Positions 41,474-50,756 are shown, counted from the first letter of the stretch. The stretch: 64,000 nt of DNA from B33-G16 sp964611035 (GCA_964611035.1 CAZSWT010000004.1:28830-92829), one strand, 5' to 3'. Program-made: numbers and translations. The notes: a model not told the origin generated them from the letters alone.

Positions 41474-42301
41474 ATGGCATTTTTAGCATTAGCATCATTT
41501 TGTGTAAAACTTCGTTTTTGCCAGGCCCTCGCAGCGGGTGATCTCGGGTGTTGGACGGCACTATCCTTGCCAAATTATAGTGATAACCTTGGAGAGCGTA
41601 AATTGAAGCCAAATCAAAGACTAACCGATTATGATAACCATTTGGTTCGAGAGACAGCTGCAAGGTTGATCGGTGATGCAAACACTGTTCGCGAAAAGTT
41701 GAACAGACTGTTTCATTACGTGCGAGATGATATCAAGTTTGGCTTTACCCAAGACGGTGATCTGGTGAAGGCTTCCACCACAATCAGACTTGGAAAGGGG
41801 CAGTGTAATACCAAAGGGACCTTGTTATTGGCCCTTTGTAAGGCTGTTGAAATACCTGCCCGCATCCACTTTTCGTTGATAAAGAAGGAGATACAAAAGG
41901 GACTTTTCATCGGTTTGGGCTACAAGCTGATGCCACCCTTGTTGTCTCATAGTTGGATTGAAGTAGAGGTTGATGGGAAATGGCGGAGCATTGATTCATA
42001 TATCAATGATGAGAAGTACTACCTGGCAGCCAAATCAAAGCTAAAGAAGAAACGATGGGATACAGGTTATTCAGTCTCCTGTCCAGGCGGAGAATGTAGT
42101 TGTGACTTCAACATCGATCAAGAGGTATTCGTGCAGATGGGGGCAGTAGTTGGTGATCATGGTGTCTGGGATGATCCGGGCGACTATTATGCAACGGATC
42201 AATATCAAAACCGCCCAAATACTATGAAGTTGATTCTTTACAGGTTAATGATTTGGAGAATCAATAGGAGGATAGAGTCCATGCGAAGAGGGTATACATA
42301 A
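41474..42301 (+). CDS. Transglutaminase-like cysteine protease-fold protein
   Basis: 275 aa from the ATG at 41474 (a TTG at 41459 is also in frame; neither has a clear ribosome site). The Cys-His-Asp triad is readable: Cys in LGKGQCNTKGTLLLALC, His in LSHSWIEVEVDGKW and Asp in RSIDSYIND. This gives the Transglut_core fold. Some members cleave peptides, others cross-link; the substrate is unknown. The region before about residue 30 is poorly conserved in character and the real start may be later. Sits in the second accessory run. Confidence 0.75.
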   Translation: MAFLALASFCVKLRFCQALAAGDLGCWTALSLPNYSDNLGERKLKPNQRLTDYDNHLVRETAARLIGDANTVREKLNRLFHYVRDDIKFGFTQDGDLVKASTTIRLGKGQCNTKGTLLLALCKAVEIPARIHFSLIKKEIQKGLFIGLGYKLMPPLLSHSWIEVEVDGKWRSIDSYINDEKYYLAAKSKLKKKRWDTGYSVSCPGGECSCDFNIDQEVFVQMGAVVGDHGVWDDPGDYYATDQYQNRPNTMKLILYRLMIWRINRRIESMRRGYT

Positions 42302-42400
42302 TGATGGATTGTGATCAAGGTAAAAGTGGGCAATCAACAGCCAAGTGTGTAATCCCAGTGAGCAAACGACTCTGCAATCAGGAGGCCGCCCAACCAGTCA

Positions 42401-42476
42401 GTCCACCTGACCGCTATTCAGCTGGCGCCCCTCGACAATCTCAGGACTTTTAGCTTCATAGAGGCAGGTGATTGTG
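42401..42476 (+). repeat. Degenerate attC-like inverted repeat
   Basis: CGCCCAAC (R''-like) with CCACCTG pairs across a ~60-nt loop with CAGGTG and TTGTGGGCG. The right box resembles GTTGGGC with an inserted base. It lies immediately before the ribosome site of the flavodoxin-fold gene. Weak alone; supported by the integrase remnant 2 kb to the left. Confidence 0.35.
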
Positions 42477-42517
42477 GGCGTAAGAGCTGCTCAAATATAA
42501 AGAAGAGGAGCTTATTA

Positions 42518-43159
42518 ATGAAAAACAATAGTGATTCGATTCAAAAAAACTCCAACCATTATTTTACAAGGCGAAGAATCACAGGAATTGTTGGTAGCCC
42601 AAGGAAAAATGGAAACTCGGATATGCTTTTAAAGCATATTTTGAGCGGAGCCAAAGAGGAGAATGTATTTACCGAAAAAATTCATTTACGCGACTACCAG
42701 TTCCAGCCGTGTATTGGATGCGAGAAGTGCAGAAAAGATAAGATATGTACCGGGTTGAATGACGGGATGTCTCTTTTGTATCCAAAAATATTGGAGTCTC
42801 AGGGTATGGTCCTTGTATCACCTACTCACAACTATAATGTCACGGCATGGATGAAGGCCTTTATTGATCGTCTCTACTGTTTCTATGACTTCGATAACAA
42901 TCGCCCAAGAGGATGGTCGAGTCGTTTGGCAAATCAAGGGCGCAAGGCTGTTTTGGCAGCGGTCTGTGAGCAGAAATCCAAAAAGGATATGGGGTTTACT
43001 CTTGAGGCGATGCGTCGTCCCCTCATAGCATTGGGGTACGAAATCATAGGAGAATTGTTAGTTTTTGAAGTCTTTGACAAGGGGAAAGTAAAGGAGAAAA
43101 AGGACATCTTGGTCAGGGCCTCAAAACTTGGAGTGAATTTAGCAAAATCTCTCTCGTAA
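42518..43159 (+). CDS. Flavodoxin-fold NAD(P)H-dependent oxidoreductase
   Basis: 213 aa. FMN_red/flavodoxin_2 fold: phosphate loop GIVGSPRKNGNSDML, iron-sulfur-flavoprotein-like PCIGCEKCRKDKIC, then LVSPTHNYNVTAWMKAFIDR. The Cys-x2-Cys-x4-5-Cys cluster places it near the iron-sulfur flavoproteins of anaerobes that reduce quinones or oxidants. Start ATG after AAGAGGAGCTTATTA. The first ~20 residues are not conserved in character. Confidence 0.9.
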   Translation: MKNNSDSIQKNSNHYFTRRRITGIVGSPRKNGNSDMLLKHILSGAKEENVFTEKIHLRDYQFQPCIGCEKCRKDKICTGLNDGMSLLYPKILESQGMVLVSPTHNYNVTAWMKAFIDRLYCFYDFDNNRPRGWSSRLANQGRKAVLAAVCEQKSKKDMGFTLEAMRRPLIALGYEIIGELLVFEVFDKGKVKEKKDILVRASKLGVNLAKSLS

Positions 43160-43300
43160 TAATGTGTCATAACAAGTCAACCAGCCTCTTTCTTTAGTAG
43201 CATCTAATAAGTCGGTTGAGAAAGACTAAAAAATCGCTACGCTCACTTCCATCGTATCAGCTCCACTGTTTGGAACTTAATTTCTAATAAGGAGGAGATA

Positions 43301-43639
43301 ATGAAGATCGCATATTTGAAATTTTTCTTAGTTACATTATTTATGGGATTATTTTTGATCGTCTCCAACAATAATTGGGCAAAGGAAGAAGGTTTGCGAT
43401 ACCACCGGAAGCCTATAGAGTTAGAAGAAATGAAGCAATATCAACATATAACTTTTAAAATAAAAAATTTTGAAAGTCTTGACAAAGGCATGACTGAAGA
43501 AGAGGTCCTGAATTTGCTTGGGAAACCCTTAAATATGAAAAAAGAACACAGGAGACATAACCGTTGGACGGTTCACTATTTCTACCCTCATGGACATGTG
43601 GTTAACTTTAGAAACGGAGTAGTTGTAGGGAAAGAATAG
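43301..43639 (+). CDS. Secreted SmpA/OmlA (BamE-like) protein
   Basis: 112 aa. A signal peptide (FFLVTLFMGLFLIVS) without a lipobox. The SmpA pattern LDKGMTEEEVLNLLGKPLNM is followed by RWTVHYFYPHGHVVNFRNGVV. Same fold as the lipoprotein at 27580. Strong ribosome site AAGGAGGAGATA. Function presumed envelope-related. Confidence 0.82.
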   Translation: MKIAYLKFFLVTLFMGLFLIVSNNNWAKEEGLRYHRKPIELEEMKQYQHITFKIKNFESLDKGMTEEEVLNLLGKPLNMKKEHRRHNRWTVHYFYPHGHVVNFRNGVVVGKE

Positions 43640-43700
43640 CCTTTTTATCTAGAAGCTACCACTATCGTTTTTCCAAAGAATAAAATTAATTAATTTAATA

Positions 43701-43822
43701 GTATAGGAAATCCCATTTTTTAGACAGGATAGACGGGATGTTCAGGATATAAAGAAAATAAGAAAATCTTGTTAATCGTGGTAATCCTGTCAAAAAAGTT
43801 CCGCCGAAGGCGGCTAAGTTCT
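43701..43822 (+). repeat. Dispersed ~121-bp repeat, copy 2
   Basis: Same orientation as copy 1 (35598-35718), with only scattered substitutions. The two copies bracket an 8.0-kb segment that includes the MATE/Pit genes and the integrase remnant. Confidence 0.7.
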
Positions 43823-43904
43823 CTATTCATTCCATCTAATCCTCCTCCCTCGAAAAAAATATCAACGGGAGTTATGTAATTTTCAAGAAAATTTCATTTT
43901 TTTC

Positions 43905-43957
43905 TTGACAAAAGGGATTGTTTTGTCTCAAAGTGGGAAAAAGTGGGAAAAAGTGGG
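43905..43957 (+). promoter_or_regulatory. mraZ promoter region with MraZ operator
   Basis: TTGACA at 43905-43910 is followed by three GTGGGAAAAA-type direct repeats (GTGGG at 43933, 43943 and 43953) with exactly 10-bp spacing. These match the TGGG(N) repeat boxes bound by MraZ. The -10 element is poor (TCAAAG at 17 bp). The last repeat lies just ahead of the mraZ start and may also contribute to ribosome binding. Confidence 0.85.
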
Positions 43958-43965
43958 AAAAATAT

Positions 43966-44424
43966 ATGGAAAATCCTGTAAATGACCTTTTTGAGGGTAG
44001 GTCAAGGCATTCACTTGATGAAAAGGGAAGATTGGCAATTCCAGCCCGTTTTAGGGAGATTTTGAAAAGAAAAGCTGATTCATCCCTTGTTGTTACCAAT
44101 CTTAACAACTGTTTAGTAGCCTTTGCAAGGGATGATTGGCAGAAAATAAAAGAGAAGGCAGTAAATCTTCCGCTCTTTGATTCTGCGGCCAATATCTACA
44201 TCCGGTATTTTATATCTGGCGCTATAGAGTGCCCCTTAAAACAGGGGAGGATTTTAATTCCTTCAAACCTGAGAGAGTTGGCCGGATTAAATAAAGAGGT
44301 AGTGTTAGTGGGTCATTTAACCAGATTTGAAATCTGGGATAAGGCCAAGTGGGATGAAGAGTTCGAAAGGGCTAAGAAATCTTTTCCAGGGATAAGTCAA
44401 TCTCTTTCCGATATGGGAATTTGA
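43966..44424 (+). CDS. mraZ: MraZ transcriptional regulator of the dcw operon
   Basis: 152 aa from ATG 43966; an upstream in-frame TTG would translate the operator repeats and is rejected. Two AbrB/SpoVT-like swapped-hairpin units: GRSRHSLDEKGRLAIPARFRE and AIECPLKQGRILIPSNLRE. It forms ring oligomers that bind the GTGGG repeats and repress the operon. First gene of a fifteen-gene division cluster; rsmH starts 12 bp later. Confidence 0.95.
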   Translation: MENPVNDLFEGRSRHSLDEKGRLAIPARFREILKRKADSSLVVTNLNNCLVAFARDDWQKIKEKAVNLPLFDSAANIYIRYFISGAIECPLKQGRILIPSNLRELAGLNKEVVLVGHLTRFEIWDKAKWDEEFERAKKSFPGISQSLSDMGI

Positions 44425-44436
44425 TAGGGGGAGAAG

Positions 44437-45381
44437 ATGGCAATTTCTCATCAACCGGTAATGGTTGATGAGGTTATTCAGTATCTGATTACTATTCCTG
44501 AGGGGATATATGTTGATGGGACAGTGGGCACTGGCGGACACAGTCTGGAGATTTGTAAAAGGATAGCTCCCAAGGGAGAGCTGATTTGCTTAGATATTGA
44601 TAGATCATCAATACGGTTAGCCAAGGAAAGACTTTCTCCTTTTGGAGACAGGGTCAAGATAGTTAAGGAAAGCTACGTTGCTATAGATAGGGTACTTAAA
44701 AGAATCGGAATTGATAAGGTAAACGGAATTTTATTAGATCTTGGTTTGTCGTCCTATCAGTTAGAGTCGTCCGGCAGAGGTTTTAGTTTTATAAAGGATG
44801 AGCCTTTGGATATGAGAATGGACGAGGACAGGGGTGTAACTGCCAGTGAATTGGTTAACACCATTTCCATGGAAGGGCTGCAGGAGCTTCTATGGGTTAA
44901 TGCTCAGGAAAGATGGGCCAAGCTGATCGCCCGGGCTATTATAGAAGAAAGGCGAAAATGGCCTATAGTTTCAAGCCGGCAATTAGCCCTGCTTATTGAA
45001 ACTACTATTCCTGCTCAATATCGTCCTCGAAAAAGACATCCCGCTACCAAGACCTTTCAGGCGCTTAGGATAGCTGTTAATAGGGAGCTAGAAAATATAG
45101 CTGATTTTTTAGAGAAATGCCCTTCATTGCTTGTTAAAGGGGGAAGGGTGGTGGTGATATCGTATCATTCATTGGAGGATAGGCTTGTTAAACAGGCTTT
45201 TCACCAACGTGAGAAAGATACCATATCTCCTCGAAAGCTCCCTGTTTTTCCTGACATTAATCCTCCCCTTATGAAGGCCTTAAAAAGAAAAGGGTTTAGG
45301 CCTGGCCATATGGAGGTGAATGTCAACCCGAGAGCCAGAAGCGCTATAATGAGAGTGGCAGAAAGAACTCACAATGAATAA
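44437..45381 (+). CDS. rsmH: 16S rRNA (cytosine-1402 N4)-methyltransferase
   Basis: 314 aa. N-terminal HQPVMVDEVIQYL and the SAM motif VDGTVGTGGHS are diagnostic. ILLDLGLSSYQL, FQALRIAVNREL and VVVISYHSLEDR are the other conserved blocks. It methylates C1402 of 16S rRNA. The GGGGAGAAG ribosome site is clear. The 3' end overlaps ftsL by 8 bp. Confidence 0.96.
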   Translation: MAISHQPVMVDEVIQYLITIPEGIYVDGTVGTGGHSLEICKRIAPKGELICLDIDRSSIRLAKERLSPFGDRVKIVKESYVAIDRVLKRIGIDKVNGILLDLGLSSYQLESSGRGFSFIKDEPLDMRMDEDRGVTASELVNTISMEGLQELLWVNAQERWAKLIARAIIEERRKWPIVSSRQLALLIETTIPAQYRPRKRHPATKTFQALRIAVNRELENIADFLEKCPSLLVKGGRVVVISYHSLEDRLVKQAFHQREKDTISPRKLPVFPDINPPLMKALKRKGFRPGHMEVNVNPRARSAIMRVAERTHNE

Positions 45382-45661
45382 GAAAAAAAATGGATCTATA
45401 AAATTATTCCATTTTTTTGTAATGATGCTTTTTTTATTTTTATTAGTAGGAATTTCTCATGTCTGGGTGAATTCTAAAAGGACACAAATTGGTTATTCAT
45501 TGAGCCACATGAAGAAGGAGATAGGGCAAATCAGGGAATACAACAGAAAGCTGAAGTTAGAAATAGCTTCTTTGAAATCACCTGAACGTTTGGAAAATAA
45601 GGCAGGGGAAAAATTTGGTTTAAGATATCCCTTGCCTCAGCAGATAGTTTTTTTGCCATGA
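45374..45661 (+). CDS. ftsL: Cell division protein FtsL
   Basis: 95 aa bitopic membrane protein. A basic cytoplasmic tail, one helix (LFHFFVMMLFLFLLVGIS) and a coiled-coil periplasmic segment (MKKEIGQIREYNRKLKLEIA) ending LPQQIVFLP. Recognised by size, topology and place between rsmH and ftsI. Scaffold with FtsB/FtsQ for FtsW-FtsI. Overlaps both neighbours. Confidence 0.88.
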   Translation: MNKKKNGSIKLFHFFVMMLFLFLLVGISHVWVNSKRTQIGYSLSHMKKEIGQIREYNRKLKLEIASLKSPERLENKAGEKFGLRYPLPQQIVFLP

Positions 45662-47643
45662 AGATAAAAGACAAAAAATGGATAAGGATCAGGATTTATA
45701 TAACAGGGATATGTTTTTTTCTTGTATTTTGCATCATTTTTTTACGGGCATATCAACTACAGATTCTTGAAGGGAGTCAGCTTTCATCTTTGGCTAAGAA
45801 GGGCTATACGGGAAAGCTTACCCTTATCAGCCAGAGAGGAACCATTTTTGATAGAAATGGCAAGGAATTAGCGCTCAGCATTGATGTGGATTCATTATAT
45901 TGTTATCCAAAAAAGGTAAAAAATAAGAAAACAGCCGCAACTCGTCTTGCCAGGGCTTTGGATTTAAATAAAAAGGAGGTGCTTAAAAAATTACATAGTT
46001 CTCGTTCTTTTGCGTGGATTAAGAGAAAGGTAACTCCAGAAGAGATTAATAGCGTTAAAAAGCTTAACATCACCGGAATGGATTTTACTAAAGAGAGCAG
46101 GCGTTACTATCCATGCATGGAAACGGGAGCCCATGTTATAGGCTTTGCAAGCCAGGATAACAAAGGCCTTGAGGGAATAGAATTACAATATAACAGGTAT
46201 TTGGAGGGACAAGAAGCAAGGTTTAGCAGGATTCATGATGCCCTTGGCAGGCCTCTTATTTTTGATGGACCAAGGATACAGAAGCAGGATCCCTTTAATC
46301 TCATTTTAACATTAGATAAGGATATTAGTTATAAGGCCCAGAAAGCTTTGAGGGAAGCCGTACGAAGATCAAGAGCGAAAAGTGGTGTATGTATAGTGAT
46401 GAGGCCCCAGACAGGCGAGATTTTGGCTATGGCAGTAGTGCCAGAGTTTAACCCAAATATCTTCTGGAAGTATCAACCATATGAGTGGAGGAATAGGGCA
46501 ATTACTGATTGTTTTGAACCTGGATCTACTCAAAAGGCATTTCTTTTAGCTGGCGCCTTAGAAGAGGGTGTAATTAGTCCAGAAACTGTTCTTAATTGTG
46601 AAAAGGGAGAGTATGCCATTGGCAGCTTTATTATTCACGATAGCCGCCCCTTTGGGATGTTAAAGGTGAGTGAGATAATTAAATTTTCCAGTAACATAGG
46701 GGCAATAAAGATAGGCCAGAGGCTTGGAGCAGAGCACTTCAATTATTATTTAAAAAGATTTGGTTTTGGTGAGCAAACAGGGATAGATTTTCCAGGTGAA
46801 AGGAAAGGAATTCTAAGACCTATCAGAAATATGAGCCTTGTTGGAAAAAATACCCTCTGTTTTGGTCAGGGCATATCGGTCTCTCCCTTGCAATTAGCTA
46901 TGGCCTTTGGGGCTATAGCTAATGGTGGGCATCTAATGAGGCCCTATATAGTAAAATCAATAGTTGATCAGAGAGGGGAAGCAATAAGAAATTTTTACCC
47001 CTTTATCATAAGGGATGTCATATCACCTGAAACAGCTGAGAAGGTACGAGTTGTACTTGAGGGCGTGGTCAGAAAAGATGGAACAGCTCCTAAAGCTGCA
47101 ATAAAAAAATATTCTGTAGCTGGCAAGACAGGAACCGCACAAAAGGTTGATCCGATTAAGAAAATCTATTCGAATAAAAAATTTGTGGCTATCTTCGGTG
47201 GTTTTGCTCCTTCAGATTCACCTGCTTTAGTGATTTTGGTTGCCCTTGATGAACCAAAAGGGATTCCATACGGAGGGGTTGTAGCAGCTCCTGTTTTTAG
47301 TGATGTTGGTTACTGGACTCTTAACCACCTTAATGTAGCTCCATCATTCCAGCCTGCAACTTCCCTGTCTGCTTCGAAAGCGAGAACGTTACGGACAAAT
47401 CAACAAGATCTTTCGCATCCTGTTGAAAGAAACGAGAAAATAGTAGCCCTGAGGCCTGATTTTCCTGGTTCAATACCTAATTTAATAGGGCTTGGGGTGA
47501 GAGATGTTTTAAAGAAAGCAAAACAATTAGGTTTGAGAGTGGTTATTAAGGGAAGTGGCATGGTTGTGAAACAAGTTCCAGAACCTGGTACACCTTTAAA
47601 AAAAGACAGGTCACTTACTGTCATATTTCAACCACCAGCATGA
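45658..47643 (+). CDS. ftsI: Septal penicillin-binding protein (transpeptidase) with a C-terminal PASTA domain
   Basis: 661 aa class B PBP. Helix 13-35, dimerisation domain, then transpeptidase with Ser290 in PGSTQK (SxxK), SSN (344-346) and KTG (490-492). The residue after ST is Gln where most FtsI proteins have Phe or Met. A PASTA domain closes the protein (about 598-661: IPNLIGLGVRDVLKKAKQLG), as in SpoVD-type and deltaproteobacterial FtsI. Cross-links septal peptidoglycan. ATGA overlap with ftsL. Confidence 0.95.
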   Translation: MKIKDKKWIRIRIYITGICFFLVFCIIFLRAYQLQILEGSQLSSLAKKGYTGKLTLISQRGTIFDRNGKELALSIDVDSLYCYPKKVKNKKTAATRLARALDLNKKEVLKKLHSSRSFAWIKRKVTPEEINSVKKLNITGMDFTKESRRYYPCMETGAHVIGFASQDNKGLEGIELQYNRYLEGQEARFSRIHDALGRPLIFDGPRIQKQDPFNLILTLDKDISYKAQKALREAVRRSRAKSGVCIVMRPQTGEILAMAVVPEFNPNIFWKYQPYEWRNRAITDCFEPGSTQKAFLLAGALEEGVISPETVLNCEKGEYAIGSFIIHDSRPFGMLKVSEIIKFSSNIGAIKIGQRLGAEHFNYYLKRFGFGEQTGIDFPGERKGILRPIRNMSLVGKNTLCFGQGISVSPLQLAMAFGAIANGGHLMRPYIVKSIVDQRGEAIRNFYPFIIRDVISPETAEKVRVVLEGVVRKDGTAPKAAIKKYSVAGKTGTAQKVDPIKKIYSNKKFVAIFGGFAPSDSPALVILVALDEPKGIPYGGVVAAPVFSDVGYWTLNHLNVAPSFQPATSLSASKARTLRTNQQDLSHPVERNEKIVALRPDFPGSIPNLIGLGVRDVLKKAKQLGLRVVIKGSGMVVKQVPEPGTPLKKDRSLTVIFQPPA

Positions 47644-47652
47644 AGGCCTAAA

Positions 47653-49203
47653 GTGCCTAAAGTTAAGAAGCAACGGACAACAGTCAACAGACAACGGACA
47701 GTGAGGCTTAATTACCTATTAAATGGTCAACCTATCTTGGAACAACATGGAAATGAAAATCTTGAGATCAAAGGGCTGACAAGTGATTCTCGGAATGTCA
47801 AAAAGGGCTATCTATTTGTTGCTGTGAAAGGGAGCAGTCAAGATGGTCATAAGTATCTGGCTGATGCCGTTCAGAGAGGTGCGTGTGCATTAGTAGTAGA
47901 AAGTGTTGAGAATGTTTTTCCAAACGTAACTATTGTGAGGTTACCTGATACAAGGGCTGCACTTTCTGAGCTGGCTTCCAGGTTTTACAATTATCCATCT
48001 AAGGATATGAATTTGATAGGCATCACTGGCACTAACGGGAAGACAACAACAAGTTATGTTCTGGAGTCGATATTAAAAGAGGAAGGAAGGAATGTAGGAG
48101 TTATTGGGACTATCAATTATAGATATAAGGAAAAATCTTTTCAGGCATCCTTAACAACACCTGAATCTAATGATCTGATGAAGATAATAGGTGAAATGAG
48201 AGATGCTGGCGTGGCCGATATTATAATAGAGGTTTCATCCCATTCTTTAGAGCAGGGAAGGGTAAGGGGATTGAATTGGTCACGGGCACTGTTTACAAAT
48301 TTTTCCAGGGATCATCTTGATTACCACTCAACAATGCAAAAGTATTTTAAGGCAAAATCTTTACTCTTTTCTTCATTGGGGGAAGAAGGAGAAGGTCAAG
48401 CAAAGACAATAATCAATATGGATGACCCAAAGGGGAGGGTGTTAAAAAAAATAACAAAGGCTTCGACTGTGAGTTATGGCCTTGGAAATAATTGTTTATT
48501 AAGGGCTGCCGATATTAATTTCAGTGCAGAGGGATTACATTTTAGGTTGACTACACCAACTGGGGATATACCTATTACATCCGCCCTTTTTGGGCAGATG
48601 AATGTCTATAACATACTGGCGGCTGCAGCAGTTGCCTTTAGTCTCGATATAGATCTCAATACTATTTCAAGGGGCATACAAAGGCTTGCATTTGTTCCTG
48701 GCAGACTTCAGCACGTTGAGAACAAACAAGGGCTTTCCATATTTGTTGATTATGCCCACAGCACCGATGCTTTGGAAAAGGTACTTCAAACATTGAGACA
48801 ACTTACTAAAGGAAGGCTGATCACCGTTTTTGGATGTGGAGGTGACAGGGACAGGGGTAAAAGGCCAGATATGGGTAAGGTGGCAGGTATTTATAGTGAT
48901 TCTGCAATAATCACCTCAGACAACCCACGGGGGGAGAGCCCGGCAAAGATTGCCGATGAGATTGAGACTGGAGTAAAAGAATCAGGATTAAAGAGGATTA
49001 AATTAGATTTTTCATCTAACGCAAAGGGCTATGAAATTATTTTGGATAGAAGAAAAGCGATCCATACTGCTGTTAAAATAGCTAACAAGGAAGGTGGAGA
49101 CCTTATTTTAATAGCTGGCAAGGGGCATGAAAAATATCAGATTATTGGAGATAGTAAGAGATATTTTAATGATGTAGAGGAGGTAGAGCTGGCAACCAGT
49201 TAG
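47653..49203 (+). CDS. murE: UDP-MurNAc-tripeptide synthetase (meso-DAP adding)
   Basis: 516 aa. P-loop GITGTNGKTTT, carbamylated-Lys region near KSLLF and the TSDNPRGESP loop, whose DNPR marks meso-diaminopimelate specificity. The first ~16 codons from GTG 47653 lie in a spacer repeat of the CAACGGACA family. A second GTG at 47701 (VRLNYLLNG) may be the true start (500 aa). No clear ribosome site helps. Adds DAP to UDP-MurNAc-Ala-Glu. Confidence 0.94.
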   Translation: MPKVKKQRTTVNRQRTVRLNYLLNGQPILEQHGNENLEIKGLTSDSRNVKKGYLFVAVKGSSQDGHKYLADAVQRGACALVVESVENVFPNVTIVRLPDTRAALSELASRFYNYPSKDMNLIGITGTNGKTTTSYVLESILKEEGRNVGVIGTINYRYKEKSFQASLTTPESNDLMKIIGEMRDAGVADIIIEVSSHSLEQGRVRGLNWSRALFTNFSRDHLDYHSTMQKYFKAKSLLFSSLGEEGEGQAKTIINMDDPKGRVLKKITKASTVSYGLGNNCLLRAADINFSAEGLHFRLTTPTGDIPITSALFGQMNVYNILAAAAVAFSLDIDLNTISRGIQRLAFVPGRLQHVENKQGLSIFVDYAHSTDALEKVLQTLRQLTKGRLITVFGCGGDRDRGKRPDMGKVAGIYSDSAIITSDNPRGESPAKIADEIETGVKESGLKRIKLDFSSNAKGYEIILDRRKAIHTAVKIANKEGGDLILIAGKGHEKYQIIGDSKRYFNDVEEVELATS

Positions 49204-49238
49204 GAGTTTTTTGGGTAAACACAACAGACAGTAAGAAA

Positions 49239-50675
49239 ATGGCCGCAAAATGGGGTGAAATAACTGGTAAGGAGATATCTTCAGCAATAAATGGAAAGCA
49301 GATATCTGGCTCACCAGATGAATTCGTTAAGGGTCTTTCAACTGATTCAAGAAAGATGACTCCTGGGTACCTTTTCTTGGCCCTCAAGGGAGAGAGATAT
49401 GATGGCCATCATTTTTTAACCAATGCAATTAATGCCGGAGCTCTGGGCGTAATTGTGGAGTCTGACGCCACTATAACTAAGGAGCTTTTAGATAATAATA
49501 TGGTTGTAATTAACGTCTCATCTACTCTCAAGTCCCTGGGTGATCTGGCATCATGGTGGCGGAGGCAGTGGGGAGGAAAGGTGATCGCCATAACCGGAAG
49601 TAATGGCAAAAGCACAACAAAGGAGATGACCGCCTCTATTTTATCCCTAAAGGCGAATACAATGAAGAGCCCTGGTAATTTTAATAACCTCATTGGCTTG
49701 CCTTTGACGATCTTAATGCTCCAGGAACATCACAAGTTGGCTGTTTTAGAGATGGGTATGAACATGGCCGGTGAGATTGCCAGGCTAACTCAGATTGCTG
49801 ATCCTGATATAGGACTGATAACCAATGTAGAAAGAGCTCATTTAGAGGGTTTAGGTAATTTTAATGGGGTAATAAGGGCAAAAGGTGAACTTCTAAGAGT
49901 GATGTCTAAGGAGTCGACAGCAATTCTGAACGGAGATGATGAAGTATATAAGCAGCTGGCTCCAACATTTGAAGGACAGATACTTACTTTCGGATTAGGC
50001 AAGACGAATAAGGTAAGGGCTGAAAAAATAAAAAAAAACGGAGACTACGCCCAGGCCTTTAATATCTATATAAATGGCAAGAGGATACCAGTCAGAATAA
50101 ATTATCCAGGTCTTCATAATGTCCTCAATGCATTAAGTGGAGCGGCTATCGGATTTTGTTTATCTATATCAAATGAATTGATTGCCCAGGGTTTAGGAAG
50201 TGTTAGGCCACTTAAAGGCCGTTTTCATTTTATAGATTTGAATAGTGGTATACGGATTATTGACGATACCTATAACGCCAATCCATCCTCTCTCAGGGCT
50301 GCTCTACAGACTATTAAGGGGTTGGTAGGGAAGAATCAGGGTTTGGTAATAGGGCTTGGAGAGATGATGGAATTAGGCAAAGAGTCTTCCAAATACCATT
50401 TTGATGCGGGTCAGCTGGTAGCTGATATGGGAGCAAGATATTTAGTTGTAATGGGTGAACATGGTCACGAAGTTATAGAAGGGGCACGTCAAGGGGGTAT
50501 GGACGGAAAACAGGCACACATTGCAACTACTCATGCTGAGATGAGTGATTTAATAAAGGCAAATATAAGGAAGGGCGACATTCTTTTTATGAAGGGTTCA
50601 AGAAAGGTGGCCCTTGATAAGGTGGTTGAGTCTGTGAGTGAATATTTTGGACTAAGTGCTTCGATTCGCAAATAG
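49239..50675 (+). CDS. murF: UDP-MurNAc-tripeptide:D-Ala-D-Ala ligase
   Basis: 478 aa. Mur ligase with P-loop ITGSNGKSTTKEM, the MGMNMAGEIARL and VERAHLEGLG motifs and IIDDTYNANPSSLRAAL, all diagnostic of MurF. Catalyses the last cytoplasmic step of the pentapeptide precursor. Its substrate D-Ala-D-Ala must come from a ddl gene elsewhere, since none is in the cluster. A 169-bp gap with a palindromic repeat separates it from mraY. Confidence 0.95.
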   Translation: MAAKWGEITGKEISSAINGKQISGSPDEFVKGLSTDSRKMTPGYLFLALKGERYDGHHFLTNAINAGALGVIVESDATITKELLDNNMVVINVSSTLKSLGDLASWWRRQWGGKVIAITGSNGKSTTKEMTASILSLKANTMKSPGNFNNLIGLPLTILMLQEHHKLAVLEMGMNMAGEIARLTQIADPDIGLITNVERAHLEGLGNFNGVIRAKGELLRVMSKESTAILNGDDEVYKQLAPTFEGQILTFGLGKTNKVRAEKIKKNGDYAQAFNIYINGKRIPVRINYPGLHNVLNALSGAAIGFCLSISNELIAQGLGSVRPLKGRFHFIDLNSGIRIIDDTYNANPSSLRAALQTIKGLVGKNQGLVIGLGEMMELGKESSKYHFDAGQLVADMGARYLVVMGEHGHEVIEGARQGGMDGKQAHIATTHAEMSDLIKANIRKGDILFMKGSRKVALDKVVESVSEYFGLSASIRK

Positions 50676-50722
50676 TATAACGTATTTTAATGAGTATAAT
50701 CTTTGCGATTGTCTTCGACCCA

Positions 50723-50756
50723 GAGACGTGTCGACGAGCTCACGTCGAGTCGCTCA
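50723..50756. repeat. Dispersed 34-bp hairpin repeat, copy 2
   Basis: GACGTG (50725-50730) pairs with CACGTC (50741-50746) around a 10-nt loop; homologous to 14466-14499. It sits in the murF-mraY gap within a single operon. Confidence 0.6.

Noticed and set aside
43165..43230. attC-like motif after the flavodoxin-fold gene (CATAACAAGTCAACC ... GGTTGAG)
   Set aside because: Only TCAACC/GGTTGA pair and the outer boxes do not fit the consensus; too weak to list as a site.
43933..43957. Three equally spaced direct repeats that might suggest a small tandem array or CRISPR
   Set aside because: Units are only 10 bp with no spacers, sit in the mraZ promoter and match MraZ boxes.
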